Source: Zobellia russellii (GTDB lineage: Bacteria; Bacteroidota; Bacteroidia; Flavobacteriales; Flavobacteriaceae). Taken from it: 64,000 nt of DNA. A program made the position numbers and the translations under genes. Shown here one piece after another: positions 1 through 10,100 of this stretch. Location: assembly GCF_018728565.1 (NCBI RefSeq), contig NZ_JACSOI010000001.1, forward strand, positions 248,001-312,000, written 5' to 3'. Numbering within the stretch: the first letter of the stretch is position 1; each line of letters starts with the position of its first letter. The notes beneath the pieces are model-generated. The model searched no databases. It saw only the letters and a list, made by a program, of their open reading frames with translations, and was not told where the DNA came from.

Positions 1-247
1 CTGTCGTAACAGGGTAGGTTGTCTTTTTTAAAACATACTCTACGCTTTGCTTTACCTGCTCTTCTTTTCGCTCTAAACGTTCGGAGTGGTAATCTTCGGA
101 TTGCTCTTTATACTGATACACGGTAACTCCTGCAATTAGAATAGAAGCTATGACTACCAGCAGAATCATAGATAGGAAGATGCGCGACCTTAAGGAAAGT
201 TTTGTAAACAAAAGACTGGAGTTTACACCAAAGGTAGCAAATATCAC
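1..247 (-). CDS. sensor histidine kinase-like protein, N-terminal part only (gene runs off window start)
   Basis: An open frame on the minus strand enters the window at base 1 and can start at a GTG at 247-245, at a TTG inside it, or at an ATG at 169-167. The visible peptide has one strong membrane segment (around MILLVVIASILIAGV) followed by a charged, coiled-coil-like stretch rich in Glu, Lys and Gln, then a segment ending VLKKTTYPVTT. This N-terminus resembles the flavobacterial NtrY-like sensor kinases that carry a membrane anchor, an extracytoplasmic part, PAS and HisKA/HATPase domains. None of the catalytic domains is inside the window, so the kinase call rests on resemblance of the first ~80 residues only. 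The gene is transcribed in the same direction as hemJ, with about 37 bp between hemJ's stop and the GTG. Confidence 0.5.
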   Translation of the reverse strand, partial: MIFATFGVNSSLLFTKLSLRSRIFLSMILLVVIASILIAGVTVYQYKEQSEDYHSERLERKEEQVKQSVEYVLKKTTYPVTT

Positions 248-284
248 GCCATTTTTAATACGGCCTACAGCGCATTAAAATAGT

Positions 285-827
285 TTATGCCTCGGGGTTT
301 TCGGACCTTATACGCTTGTACAATTTAATGCCGAGCATTAATAGAATTCCAAGAACGATAATTCCAACCACACCAAACACCCAATTAAAGGCACTTTTAA
401 GAATCACCAAAAAAACTACAGCGAACAAAATAAGCGTGGCACCCTCATTAAAAATGCGCATAAATTTGGAACTGTAATTAACTTCATCCCGCTGTAATTG
501 CTTAAAAATTTGATGCGTTTTTAAATGATATAGCACCAACAACAAAACAAAAACAAGTTTTACGTGCATCCACGGTTGTTGTAGCCATGCAGGAACTAAA
601 ACCAATAACCAAATGGCAAAACCAATGGCGAGAACCGCAGACGGCCAAGTAATGATATACCAGAGGCGCTTTGCCATTAACTGCAACTGTTTGGTAAGTA
701 TCTCCCTTTCAGGTGATGCTTTTTCAGAAGCCTCAATATGATAAATAAATAGGCGCGGTATATAGAACAGCCCTGCAAACCATGTAATCACAAAAATAAG
801 GTGTAACGCTTTTATGTATTCGTACAA
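285..827 (-). CDS. hemJ: HemJ-type protoporphyrinogen IX oxidase (CopD-like membrane protein)
   Basis: The 180-residue product has about four to five membrane segments and the family's N-terminal signature (IKALHLIFVITWFAGLFY, then IPRLF), including the conserved His near the N-terminus (H9) and a conserved Lys in the third hydrophobic region (K90, HVKLVFVLL). HemJ oxidises protoporphyrinogen IX to protoporphyrin IX in the inner membrane, the step just before ferrochelatase. No HemG or HemY homologue is seen in the window, which fits HemJ as the oxidase here. Ferrochelatase lies about 4 kb away on the same strand. The length fits the family. The main alternative is an uncharacterised CopD-family protein. 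Confidence 0.8.
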   Translation of the reverse strand: MYEYIKALHLIFVITWFAGLFYIPRLFIYHIEASEKASPEREILTKQLQLMAKRLWYIITWPSAVLAIGFAIWLLVLVPAWLQQPWMHVKLVFVLLLVLYHLKTHQIFKQLQRDEVNYSSKFMRIFNEGATLILFAVVFLVILKSAFNWVFGVVGIIVLGILLMLGIKLYKRIRSENPEA

Positions 828-989
828 TGGAACAGGCTTTAGAATTGCTGCTCAAAGTTAGGAAAAACCACAAACTCCTTTTACATAACCCAAAATGAAT
901 TTTATGATACAATCCTTTACGCCATTAAGCCCTTATATATTTAGAAGAATGTTTAATTTAGGGCAACCCATATTTTAAACAATCATCTT

Positions 990-1802
990 TTGAAAATTGT
1001 GAAAAAAGAAATGACACCGGAAGATTTCCAGACACTTAGCAACGCCAAACAAAAGATGGAGCAGATAGGTTGGGCCATGCAAGGTCTTAACAAAATGGGC
1101 AATATTATAGAAAGTCGCATTCAACTTTTACCTCAGAAACAACGCAATTGGTTACAGCAAATAACCTACAAAGTATTGCACACTGTGGTGAAAAGTAATT
1201 TAATCTCAATGCGAAAAAAAACCGCTATACCGTCCAACAATCTTTATAAGGCCCTAGTAACCTCATCCGGTGCCATTGGAGGTGCTTTGGGAGCTACGGC
1301 ATTTGCGGTAGACCTTACTTTGACAACTAAACTAATGATGCGTTCCATTATGGATATTGCGCGTAGCGAAGGTGAAGATTTAGACACCCTTGATTCGCAA
1401 CTGGCATGTTTGCAGGTTTTCGCCCTTGGAGGAAAAAGTAAGCATGATGATAATCTGGACACTGGATACTACGCTACCAGACTTGCTATAAGTTCAGCAG
1501 TGAAAGGGGCAAGCGGTATTTCGGGAAAGACCCTCACCACCATATTGAACACCACCGGAAACCCCATTTTACAATTAATTGCCCAAGTAGCTTCAAAATT
1601 TAGTGTTCAAGTCTCCGAGAAATTCGTTGCGCAGGCCATACCAATTGTTGGTGCTGCGGGAGGGGCTACAATCAATCTGGCGTTTATAGACCACTTTCAG
1701 AATATGGCACATGCCCATTTTAGTATTAGACGATTAGAACGTAAATATGGTGCGGCCCTTATAAAGCAGGAATACGAGCAACTTTCCATTACAAAAGCCT
1801 AG
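990..1802 (+). CDS. EcsC family protein
   Basis: This 270-residue protein resembles the EcsC family: an N-terminal helical region, then glycine- and alanine-rich amphipathic stretches (SSGAIGGALGATAFAVDL at about residues 90-107 and IPIVGAAGGATINLAF near the C-terminus). The family is named after a Bacillus gene beside the EcsAB transporter, but its biochemical role is unknown. The longest frame starts at TTG 990. GTG at 999 and ATG at 1011 are equally possible. It stands alone between the divergent hemJ and a downstream secreted hydrolase, with no obvious partner gene. Confidence 0.75.
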   Translation: MKIVKKEMTPEDFQTLSNAKQKMEQIGWAMQGLNKMGNIIESRIQLLPQKQRNWLQQITYKVLHTVVKSNLISMRKKTAIPSNNLYKALVTSSGAIGGALGATAFAVDLTLTTKLMMRSIMDIARSEGEDLDTLDSQLACLQVFALGGKSKHDDNLDTGYYATRLAISSAVKGASGISGKTLTTILNTTGNPILQLIAQVASKFSVQVSEKFVAQAIPIVGAAGGATINLAFIDHFQNMAHAHFSIRRLERKYGAALIKQEYEQLSITKA

Positions 1803-1861
1803 TGTAAAATCCTCATCTTGCTTAATTTCATTACATTTAGCAATAACTCAACTCAAACATT

Positions 1862-3190
1862 ATGAAAACAAGATTAAAATCCCCCTCAAAAAAACGCTCT
1901 TTAGTAGCAGCACTGCTACTCTTTCTATCCACTTCACTTACTCTTCAAGCACAGGAATTTCTTTATGGAGATGAATTGCCCGATGCACCTCAACTTGCCG
2001 CCAGAGGCGATTATACCGTTGGCGTGCGCACGCTTCAGCTAACCCATAAGAACCAAGTAGATATTTTAAATTCAAAAGGGGGCTCGGACCCTACGTATGA
2101 CAGGCCGCTTACCATAGAGGTTTGGTACCCGTCCGAAGCTCCTATGGAAAAAAATACTACCGTAGTTTATGAAGAAGTAATGGGCACCCGTGGCGATTCT
2201 TTACGTCCCTTGGTCCCATTTACCTTTAAAGGCAGGGCTTATCGCGATGCCGCACCCAAAACAACTACTGGCGGATACCCATTAATCATAGTATCGCACG
2301 GGTATGTAGGTTCTAGATATTTAATGACCTATTTAACTGAAAACCTTGCTTCTAAAGGGTATGTAGTGGTTTCAATAGACCATACGGATTCTACTTTTAA
2401 AGATGCCCATGCTTTTCAAAGCACCTTATTGAACAGGGCTAAAGACATCCAATTTGTTGTCAATACGATTGCCGAAAAAGGAAATTCCTCATCAAAAGGC
2501 CCTCTCGCTGGAATGGTAGATTCAGAGAACATTGGTATCGTTGGCTATTCTATGGGTGGCTATGGTGTTTTAAATGTTGGAGGTGCCGGTTATAGCGATG
2601 GTCTTACAGCTTTCTTTGGACAAATGACAGGAGGTAGCACGGCAATCTCAACTTTAGCGGCCAGTAATGCTGAATACCAAAAACAGATTGACCCCAGAAT
2701 TAAAGCAGTAGTTGCCTTTGCCCCATGGGGAATGGAACGTGGGGTTTGGGATGCCAATGGATTGGCTGGACTAAAAAAACCAACACTCTTTATTGCAGGC
2801 GACCAAGATGATATTTCTGGTTACGAAAAAGGTATTAAAGCCATTTATGAGGGCGCTGTTAATGCGGACCGATACTTACTCACCTATAAAAATGCGAGAC
2901 ATAACGTAGCTCCGAACCCTCCACCGGCTGCAGCGCTTCAACCCGGTTTACATATTGACGAATATTACAGATATGCTGAACCTTCATGGGACCAAAGAAA
3001 AATCAACAACATCAACCAACATTTTCTAACCGCATTTTTGGGAACCCACTTAAAAGGTACCGATTATGACGTATACTTGAACATCCCTAAAGAATCCAAC
3101 GAACAGGATTGGCACGGTTTTAAACCTAGATCTTCAACAGGTATGGAACTATTGCACTCAAAAGCGGCATTAACGAATATGAAGCAGTAA
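1862..3190 (+). CDS. secreted alpha/beta hydrolase, dienelactone-hydrolase / PAF-acetylhydrolase-like
   Basis: A 442-residue protein with a cleavable signal peptide (hydrophobic run ending near residue 31, ...LTLQAQE). The alpha/beta hydrolase core shows the oxyanion region IIVSHGYVGSRY (around 142-153), nucleophile elbow GYSMGGYG with Ser230, an acidic residue in the FIAGDQDD stretch (around 314-317) and His347 in ARHNVAP, giving a plausible catalytic triad. The product is probably a periplasmic or secreted esterase or lipase-like enzyme. The substrate cannot be read from sequence. Its C-terminus nearly meets the convergent MATE gene, with no terminator between them. Confidence 0.8.
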   Translation: MKTRLKSPSKKRSLVAALLLFLSTSLTLQAQEFLYGDELPDAPQLAARGDYTVGVRTLQLTHKNQVDILNSKGGSDPTYDRPLTIEVWYPSEAPMEKNTTVVYEEVMGTRGDSLRPLVPFTFKGRAYRDAAPKTTTGGYPLIIVSHGYVGSRYLMTYLTENLASKGYVVVSIDHTDSTFKDAHAFQSTLLNRAKDIQFVVNTIAEKGNSSSKGPLAGMVDSENIGIVGYSMGGYGVLNVGGAGYSDGLTAFFGQMTGGSTAISTLAASNAEYQKQIDPRIKAVVAFAPWGMERGVWDANGLAGLKKPTLFIAGDQDDISGYEKGIKAIYEGAVNADRYLLTYKNARHNVAPNPPPAAALQPGLHIDEYYRYAEPSWDQRKINNINQHFLTAFLGTHLKGTDYDVYLNIPKESNEQDWHGFKPRSSTGMELLHSKAALTNMKQ

Positions 3191-3226
3191 TAAAATTGAA
3201 ATTTAAGGTCAAAGAAGAGGTCTAGT

Positions 3227-4615
3227 TTACGCTTCTTTTGCGACTAAAGTGTTCTTGATTTCCTTTCTCAAGTAGAAACCCGTTACAATAGTGGCCAGCA
3301 CATCTGCTATGGGAAAGGAAAGCCACACACCCAGTTCGCCTAAGTAATTGGGCAAGATCAATATAAGCGGAATAAAAAAGAAGCCTTGTCTGGACAAGGT
3401 TAAAAGTAATGCTGGCACCGCCTTACCAATAGCTTGAAAATAAGCGGCACCTATCAGTTGTAAAGCAATAATAGGGGTTGCAGCAAACACCAACCGCATA
3501 GCTAGGGATATATGATCTAGAACATACGCATTAGCGGCCAAATCATGAGCAGATTGCCCTGCCCTATCACTTAAAAACAAAGAGGCTATTTCTTGCGGAA
3601 AACTCATAAGCCCAATAAAAACAACTGCTGCCAATAAGGAGGCATATTTTATGGCGGTATTAATGGACTCTCGTACCCTTTGGTATTTTTTTGCACCATA
3701 ATTGAATCCCGCAATAGGCAAGAAACCTTGGGTTACCCCAAATACAGGAAACAGCGCAAACATTAACATACGGCCAATAATAGCATAAACGGCTACCATA
3801 GCCTCTCCACCAAGACCAAAAAGTATGTTGTTCATTAGTAAGTAGACCACACTTGTGGTAGCTTGTCTTGATAAGGTTACAAAACCCAAGGACCCAATTT
3901 CTTTAATAATGCGCAAATCAATCCGAAAACATGCCGGACTAAGTTTTAGTTCCGATTTTTTTGATAGAAAAAAGTAAAAAACATATGCTGCACATAGCAC
4001 GTATCCAACAGTAGTAGCCCAAGCTGCCCCTTCCATGCCCCAATCAAAAACATAAATGAATATATAGTCCATAAGAAGGTTTCCTACGGAGGGTATAATC
4101 ATGGCTATCATTGCAAATTTAGGCTTTCCCTCAGCCCTAATTACGGTATTACCCATCATACAAAGGGCCAAAAACGGCACTCCGTACAGCACAATGGTGT
4201 AGTAAATCTTTGCAGGTTCAAAAATGGTTCCCTTACCACCAAAAGCAGGGATAAGTTCATCTATGTAATAAAGCCCTAAAGCCACCATTACGGTGGTAAT
4301 CAACAGGGTTAAGGTAATTTGATTACCAAAAGTTTTTATAGCCTTTTCGTAGTTATTTGCTCCAAGAGCCCTTGAAATAATACTGGACCCTCCAATACCT
4401 ATGGCCATTCCTAAGGCTCCAATAAAAAAGGATACGGGAAGTACTACATTGATAGCGGCTATGGCAATAGAGCCTATCCAATTACCAACAAAAATGGAAT
4501 CTACCAGTACGTTAAGTGACATCACCAAAATACCAATAGAGGCAGGCAAGGCCTGTTTTACCAAAAGCTTACCAATTGGTTCCGACCCTAACTGTTCCGA
4601 TGATACTTTAGCCAT
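3227..4615 (-). CDS. MATE family multidrug/toxin exporter
   Basis: The 462-residue product is almost entirely membrane-embedded (about 12 segments) with MATE features: an N-terminal LPASIGILVMSLNVLVDSIFVGNWIG segment, the IGGSSIISRALGANN loop and the repeated two-bundle layout with a second VTLSRQATTSVV element. Such proteins export cationic drugs or metabolites using Na+ or H+ gradients. It lies 42 bp downstream of ferrochelatase on the same strand, so the two may be co-transcribed. An export role for porphyrins is conceivable but is only a guess from position. Confidence 0.88.
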   Translation of the reverse strand: MAKVSSEQLGSEPIGKLLVKQALPASIGILVMSLNVLVDSIFVGNWIGSIAIAAINVVLPVSFFIGALGMAIGIGGSSIISRALGANNYEKAIKTFGNQITLTLLITTVMVALGLYYIDELIPAFGGKGTIFEPAKIYYTIVLYGVPFLALCMMGNTVIRAEGKPKFAMIAMIIPSVGNLLMDYIFIYVFDWGMEGAAWATTVGYVLCAAYVFYFFLSKKSELKLSPACFRIDLRIIKEIGSLGFVTLSRQATTSVVYLLMNNILFGLGGEAMVAVYAIIGRMLMFALFPVFGVTQGFLPIAGFNYGAKKYQRVRESINTAIKYASLLAAVVFIGLMSFPQEIASLFLSDRAGQSAHDLAANAYVLDHISLAMRLVFAATPIIALQLIGAAYFQAIGKAVPALLLTLSRQGFFFIPLILILPNYLGELGVWLSFPIADVLATIVTGFYLRKEIKNTLVAKEA

Positions 4616-4657
4616 TTTATATCAGTTATCTACTTCATAAAAGAGGCTGGTAGAAAT

Positions 4658-5689
4658 CTATGCCGGTAATGCACCCGTTTCCTGCCAATCCTTTATCCAT
4701 TTTGCTACTACACTTACCCAAGAATCACTTTCATTTAAACAGGGTATGTGTTTATACCCCTTACCACCTGCTTCCTGAAATTGGTGTTGCCCTTCCATGG
4801 CTATCTCTTCTAAGGTCTCCAAACAATCGGCAACAAAGGCCGGTGTAATAACCGCAAGATTTTTTATTCCCTCTTTAGGAAAACGTTCAAATTCAAAATC
4901 GGTATAAGGCTTTAACCAAGGATCGTTAGGTAGCCGTGATTGAAACGAGTTACTGACCTTCTCCGCCGGCAGGTTTAAATACGCCTTTACGGATTCTGTA
5001 GTGTCAAAACACTGGTGGCGATAGCAAGTATGATGGGCCACAGAATTGGTCTGACAACATATACCATCTATTTTACAGTGAAAATTGGTCGGGTCGGATT
5101 TTCGTATGTGCCTTTCGGGAATGCCATGGTACGAAAACAAAATATGGTCATAATCAAAGCCTTCCAAACTTTCCGAAATTCGCTCCGAAAGAACACGTAT
5201 ATACTCTGGATTTTTATAAAAAGGAGGAAGGGTGGTGATTTTCATTTTAGGAAACAACTGCTCTTGCTCTTCCATTACTTTTACCACAACGGTCTCATAA
5301 GAAGACATAGCATAATGGGGGTACATGGGCACCAAAAGTACCTCATCCACACATTTACTGTTCAATTCTTGCAAAGCGTTCTTTATGGTCATACTACCAT
5401 ACCGCATACCCAATGCTATAGGCATGTCCGACTGCTCTTTTAACTTTTCCGTAAACCTTTCCGAAATTACAATCAGTGGAGAACCTTCTTCCCACCAAAT
5501 TTTAGAATATGCTTCAGCAGATTTTTTAGGTCGGGTCTGAAGAATAATACCGCGAACTATGATGTTCCGTAGCCAGTTGGGCACGTCTATCACGCGTTCA
5601 TCCATTAAAAACTCATCTAGGTACGGTTTCACATCCTTTGATGTTGGACTGTCCGGAGAACCCAAATTGACCAATAAAACTCCTTTCAT
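4658..5689 (-). CDS. hemH: ferrochelatase
   Basis: The 343-residue protein starts with the family motif (MKGVLLVNLGSPDSPT) and carries the catalytic SYHGIPERH with His188, plus the C-terminal FVADCLETLEEI acidic motif. It inserts Fe2+ into protoporphyrin IX, completing the haem pathway encoded around it. An internal cysteine cluster lies at about residues 205-227 (C205, C211, C212, C222, C227), in the region where some bacterial ferrochelatases coordinate an Fe-S cluster. Whether a cluster is bound here is not known. The gene is separated from the other hem genes and transcribed towards hemJ. Confidence 0.95.
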   Translation of the reverse strand: MKGVLLVNLGSPDSPTSKDVKPYLDEFLMDERVIDVPNWLRNIIVRGIILQTRPKKSAEAYSKIWWEEGSPLIVISERFTEKLKEQSDMPIALGMRYGSMTIKNALQELNSKCVDEVLLVPMYPHYAMSSYETVVVKVMEEQEQLFPKMKITTLPPFYKNPEYIRVLSERISESLEGFDYDHILFSYHGIPERHIRKSDPTNFHCKIDGICCQTNSVAHHTCYRHQCFDTTESVKAYLNLPAEKVSNSFQSRLPNDPWLKPYTDFEFERFPKEGIKNLAVITPAFVADCLETLEEIAMEGQHQFQEAGGKGYKHIPCLNESDSWVSVVAKWIKDWQETGALPA

Positions 5690-5952
5690 AGCGTAGCAAT
5701 ATTTTTCTTGGTTTAAAAATGTTTATTCATCTTAAAGCACAGTGAATCTTTAAGGTAATATAACTATCTTCAAGTGCCCGTTTTGAACAGGTCAAACCAA
5801 TAATTTTGACAAAAATACACCTTGAAACGTATCTAGAGCGAATGTTATTAAAATACTTTTTGATGCTACTATAGATTACATCAATTATATGACCGATTAA
5901 GATATGTTGACGGGAAAAAACAGAGTATAATTATCCTCTTTAATGATTTGCT

Positions 5953-7029
5953 ATGCTGAATAACTTTTTCAACACCAACTATCAATCTCTTTTATGGCTC
6001 TTAGGAACATTTATAGTTTTGCTGATTGCCTATTTTATGTTGCTACAAGTCCTTAGAAAATTAGGCAAAAACCCTAAGTATCTTATTCCGTCTTCTACCG
6101 TAAAAACGGTTAGCACACCTATTTTTCTCATACTGGTTTCCATTTTGTTACGAATGGCCTCCTTAAGGCAGATACTAGGACTATCTCATCTAGAATTCTA
6201 CTTTAGAAAAACGAGCACTCTACTCTTTATTTTTGCCTTTACCTGGTTGATTATAAAAGCTATTAAAATTGTTAAACAGCATGTCATGCACACCTATGAC
6301 ATGAACACTTCCGATAATCTTAGGGCCCGTAAGGTAGCTACGCAATTCAATATTCTGGAACGCATTGTAATTTTTATCATAATCATCCTGGCGGTGGGTA
6401 TTGCCCTTATGAGTTTTGACGGCATAAGGGAAATAGGGGTCAGTATTTTTGCCTCTGCAGGAGTCGCGGGAATTATCATTGGGTTTTCTGCCCAGAAAAT
6501 GATAGGAACCATTTTGGCGGGAATACAAATTGCCTTGGCGCAACCTATAAAATTAGACGATGTTGTGGTAGTTGAAGGTGAGTGGGGGCGCATTGAAGAA
6601 ATTATGCTTACCTACGTGGTGGTGAAGATTTGGGATAAAAGAAGATTGATATTGCCCACCACCTACTTTATTGAAAAACCATTTCAAAACTGGACAAAAT
6701 CCTCTGCTGATATTTTAGGTACCGTCTTTTTGTATACGGATTATTCCGTGCCGTTTGAGGCCTTACGAAAAGAACTCACCCGTATTCTAAAAAACACGGA
6801 CCTGTGGGACGGAGAAGTAAATAATATTCAAGTAACGGATTCCAAAGCCAACCACATAGAAATCCGGGCGTTGATGAGCGCCGTAGATTCGTCTACCGCA
6901 TGGGACTTACGTGTGCATGTACGTGAAAATTTAATTACATTTTTACAGGAGAATTATCCTGAAAGTCTACCCCGCACCCGACTACGTTTAGAAAATATGG
7001 AAGCTCCAGAAAATACAACTAGGGAATAG
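5953..7029 (+). CDS. small-conductance mechanosensitive channel family protein (MscS-like)
   Basis: The 358-residue protein has three to four N-terminal membrane helices, then the pore-lining Gly/Ala-rich helix (ASAGVAGIIIGFSAQKM, around residues 167-183) and the MscS beta domain (QPIKLDDVVVVEGEWGRIEEI). It should gate ion and solute efflux on hypo-osmotic shock. The start is the ATG at 5953, which follows a 260-bp AT-rich upstream region. It is a single gene, not clearly in an operon with the TraB protein 100 bp downstream. Confidence 0.88.
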   Translation: MLNNFFNTNYQSLLWLLGTFIVLLIAYFMLLQVLRKLGKNPKYLIPSSTVKTVSTPIFLILVSILLRMASLRQILGLSHLEFYFRKTSTLLFIFAFTWLIIKAIKIVKQHVMHTYDMNTSDNLRARKVATQFNILERIVIFIIIILAVGIALMSFDGIREIGVSIFASAGVAGIIIGFSAQKMIGTILAGIQIALAQPIKLDDVVVVEGEWGRIEEIMLTYVVVKIWDKRRLILPTTYFIEKPFQNWTKSSADILGTVFLYTDYSVPFEALRKELTRILKNTDLWDGEVNNIQVTDSKANHIEIRALMSAVDSSTAWDLRVHVRENLITFLQENYPESLPRTRLRLENMEAPENTTRE

Positions 7030-7129
7030 CCGTTATACCATAAAACCAATTGTTTATTTTAACGGTTTATAGGGATATACTGCAGCTAGCTCTTTTCTAA
7101 TTTTGTGAAAAGCGCTCGTTTCCGGGCAC

Positions 7130-10100
7130 ATGAACCCCTATACCAAAAAAGCATTTATGCGACTTGTATCAGTTTTTCTTTTGCTTATTTCTCTTTCGGT
7201 AGCGGCCCAAGAAAAAAATAGTCTTCTCTGGGAAATTTCGGGAAACGGCTTAGAGAAATCATCTTACCTGTATGGCACTATGCACGTGAGCAAAAAAATT
7301 GCTTTTAGGTTAGACGATGTTTTTTTTGATGCGTTAGATCAAAGTGACATGGTTGCCCTAGAATCCGATCCCGGACTTTGGCTGGAAAAAGAAAATCTCA
7401 TGGGCTCTAGTCCCTATGGTGCAGAAGCCGGTTTTGTTACCAAAGGTTTTTACGCTAGGTCTTTTAAGGTAGATAATCCGCGTAAAGAAGTTCTGGGGGC
7501 ATATCTAGCCTATGAGGATCGCATTGTAAACAACATTCTGTACCGCACCAATGAATACTCCCAAAATTTTGAGGAGGAAACCTATCTTGATATGTTCATA
7601 TATCAGGCCGGAAAAAAATTCAACAAACCCATCATTGCCTTAGAAGATATGGAGGAGTCCGCTGCTCTTGTGGGGAGGGCCAGTCTAAACGCCATTAAAC
7701 AAAAACCGGACGAGTGGCTGCAAAAAAAAATGCAGCAGTCAGACCCAATGTTCTTGCTTCAAGATGCCTATAGAGAAAGGAACATAGCCTTATTGGACTC
7801 TATTGACCGAGCTATGTACACGCCCTATTACATGAAAAATATGCTGTACATACGCAATGCCAATATGGTGGATCGGATGGATTCCATCATGCGAAAGGGA
7901 AAGGTCTTTTCGGGTATTGGCGCAGCGCATTTACCAGGGGAGCAAGGTGTTATTTCGCTCTTAAGAAAAAAGGGATATACCGTAAGACCATTACTTTCCA
8001 AAACCACATCAAAGGGAAGAAAATTAAAATTGAAGTTCGAGCAAAAGAAACGCGAGAACGAATATCACACCTATGGCCCGGAAGACAATTTTTTCACTAT
8101 TGACCTTCCCAACAAATTATATCCGGTTTCTGATATAGGAAAAACCACATATGTTTCTCCGGACCTTGCCAACGGCAGTTTTGTGGTTATTAATCGCATA
8201 CCTACTTATTCGCATCTTAAGAAGGACAACGTATTTACCTTAGAAGAAATAGACAAATTGCTTTTTGAGAACATCCCAGGAAAAATAGTAGATAAAAAGC
8301 CCATTACCAATGGCCATTTTTCTGGGTTGGACATTAGAAATAAGCTTAAGAACGGTGACCACCAACGGTACCAAATTTTTGAAACCCCTTTAGAATTGGT
8401 TATCATAAAAATGGGGGGAGAAGGTGATTACGTTACCTCATTTTCAGATTCTATTTTTAATAGCCTAAAGTTCAGGAACGATTCTCTCCGTAGACCAACA
8501 ACGGTTTCCTCAGTATTCAAGGATTTTGAGGTCCAAATGCCATCCCTATACAGCTTTACCAACCGCAGTAGAAACGGCAATCGTTGGATAGAAGGTTATG
8601 ACTCCATTACCGATAATTATTACTTTCTCCGTAAATCGGTTTTAAATGATTTTAATTTTATTGAGGTCGATACTTTTGAACTCAAGCAGATACAAAAACG
8701 TTTTTATCAGGACTTAAAACTAAAACCTGAATACGGTTCTTTTGAGGGAAGAAGACTCACCTCATCGGCACAAATGGATGCCAAGACCCAAAAGCGACTA
8801 TACCTAATGACCACTTTGCGAAAAGGGGAATATTACCTTTTGGGTATGGTAGGGAAAAATGAAAAAGAGGCTGCAAAATTCTTTGATTCCTTCAAACTAA
8901 AAAATAGTGAAGCCCAGAAACCCTACGAAACCGTGGTAGACACCGCCCTGTTCTTTACCACAAAGAGTACCGTTAAACCTCCCAAATTCGTAGAAAGCAG
9001 CACCAACTACTATCATGGCGCTCCCAAAACAAAACCCTACGACGCTTTCCACAAGAAAACCATCTATAGGAATGAAAATGGCGAAGCGGTATCTGTAGAA
9101 CTGAACAAATCACATGATTTTTTAATGTTCAGAAATTTAGATTCGGCTTGGGGCCTACGTAAAAAACTGTACGCACATAAAAAATATAATATAATAAAAG
9201 AGGAGAAAAAAACCTCTTCCAAGGGATACCATGAACTACAGATGATACTTGCCGATACGGCCAGTACAAGAGGTATTCTAGTGAAAAATATTTTGAAAGA
9301 TGGACTTCTGTACGAACTAAAGGCCGTAGTGGACACAATTGAAAAACCCAGTGTATTCATAAATGAATTCTTCAATAATTTTGTGCCCAATGATACTACA
9401 ATAGGTCGTGACCTCTTTGAGGACAAAGCACCTGAGTTTTTTAAGGCATTGAGCGCCAACGATAGTATCGCACTTGACGGATACCGTTTTATAAAGTTTG
9501 AAACCAAGCACGCCAACGCACTAAAAAAGCACATTTCGGAATTTGACCTGGTCAATGGGGAAAGACAGATCCAACTGCATCTAATTCGAAAATTAGCAGA
9601 TTTAAAAGACGTAGACCTCACCGAATTCTATAGAAGTTTTTACACCAAATCATATAACAATTCTACGGCACAGGCAGTTTTGCTCCAAGAAATTGCAAAA
9701 AAATCCAATGAGGCCTCAACAAAGCTGTTGTTAGAATTAATGGAAACTGATTTACCCCTGTTATCAAACACGTTCAACATTAGCCTTATTTTTAAACCGT
9801 ATCGGGAAAATTTGCAATTGGCCAAAAAGCTATACCCAGAACTATTAAATTATAGTTCCATCCCAGAATATAAAGAACCTATTTTTTCGTTACTATCTAA
9901 ATTACTAACGAGCAACACCATAAAACCCAAACTATACAAAAAGTATAGAACCCAGATTTTAAATGATGCCAAGACCCTCATTAAAAGACAACTTGGCAAA
10001 GATTTGGCCAACTCACATAATGACTTTTACAACCCAAGAACTAGCAAGACCAACACAACGTTGTTAGAAAACTACGTTACACTGCTCTACCCCTTTCGTT

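Noticed and set aside
5907-5931. TTGACG...TATAAT resembling an E. coli sigma-70 promoter upstream of the MscS gene
   Set aside because: The spacer is 13 bp instead of ~17, and Bacteroidota primary promoters use TTTG/TAnnTTTG.
9064-9621. 185-codon frame on the minus strand inside the TraB/GumN gene
   Set aside because: It lies wholly inside a well-supported coding region and has Ser/Phe-rich composition typical of the complement of an Lys/Glu-rich gene.
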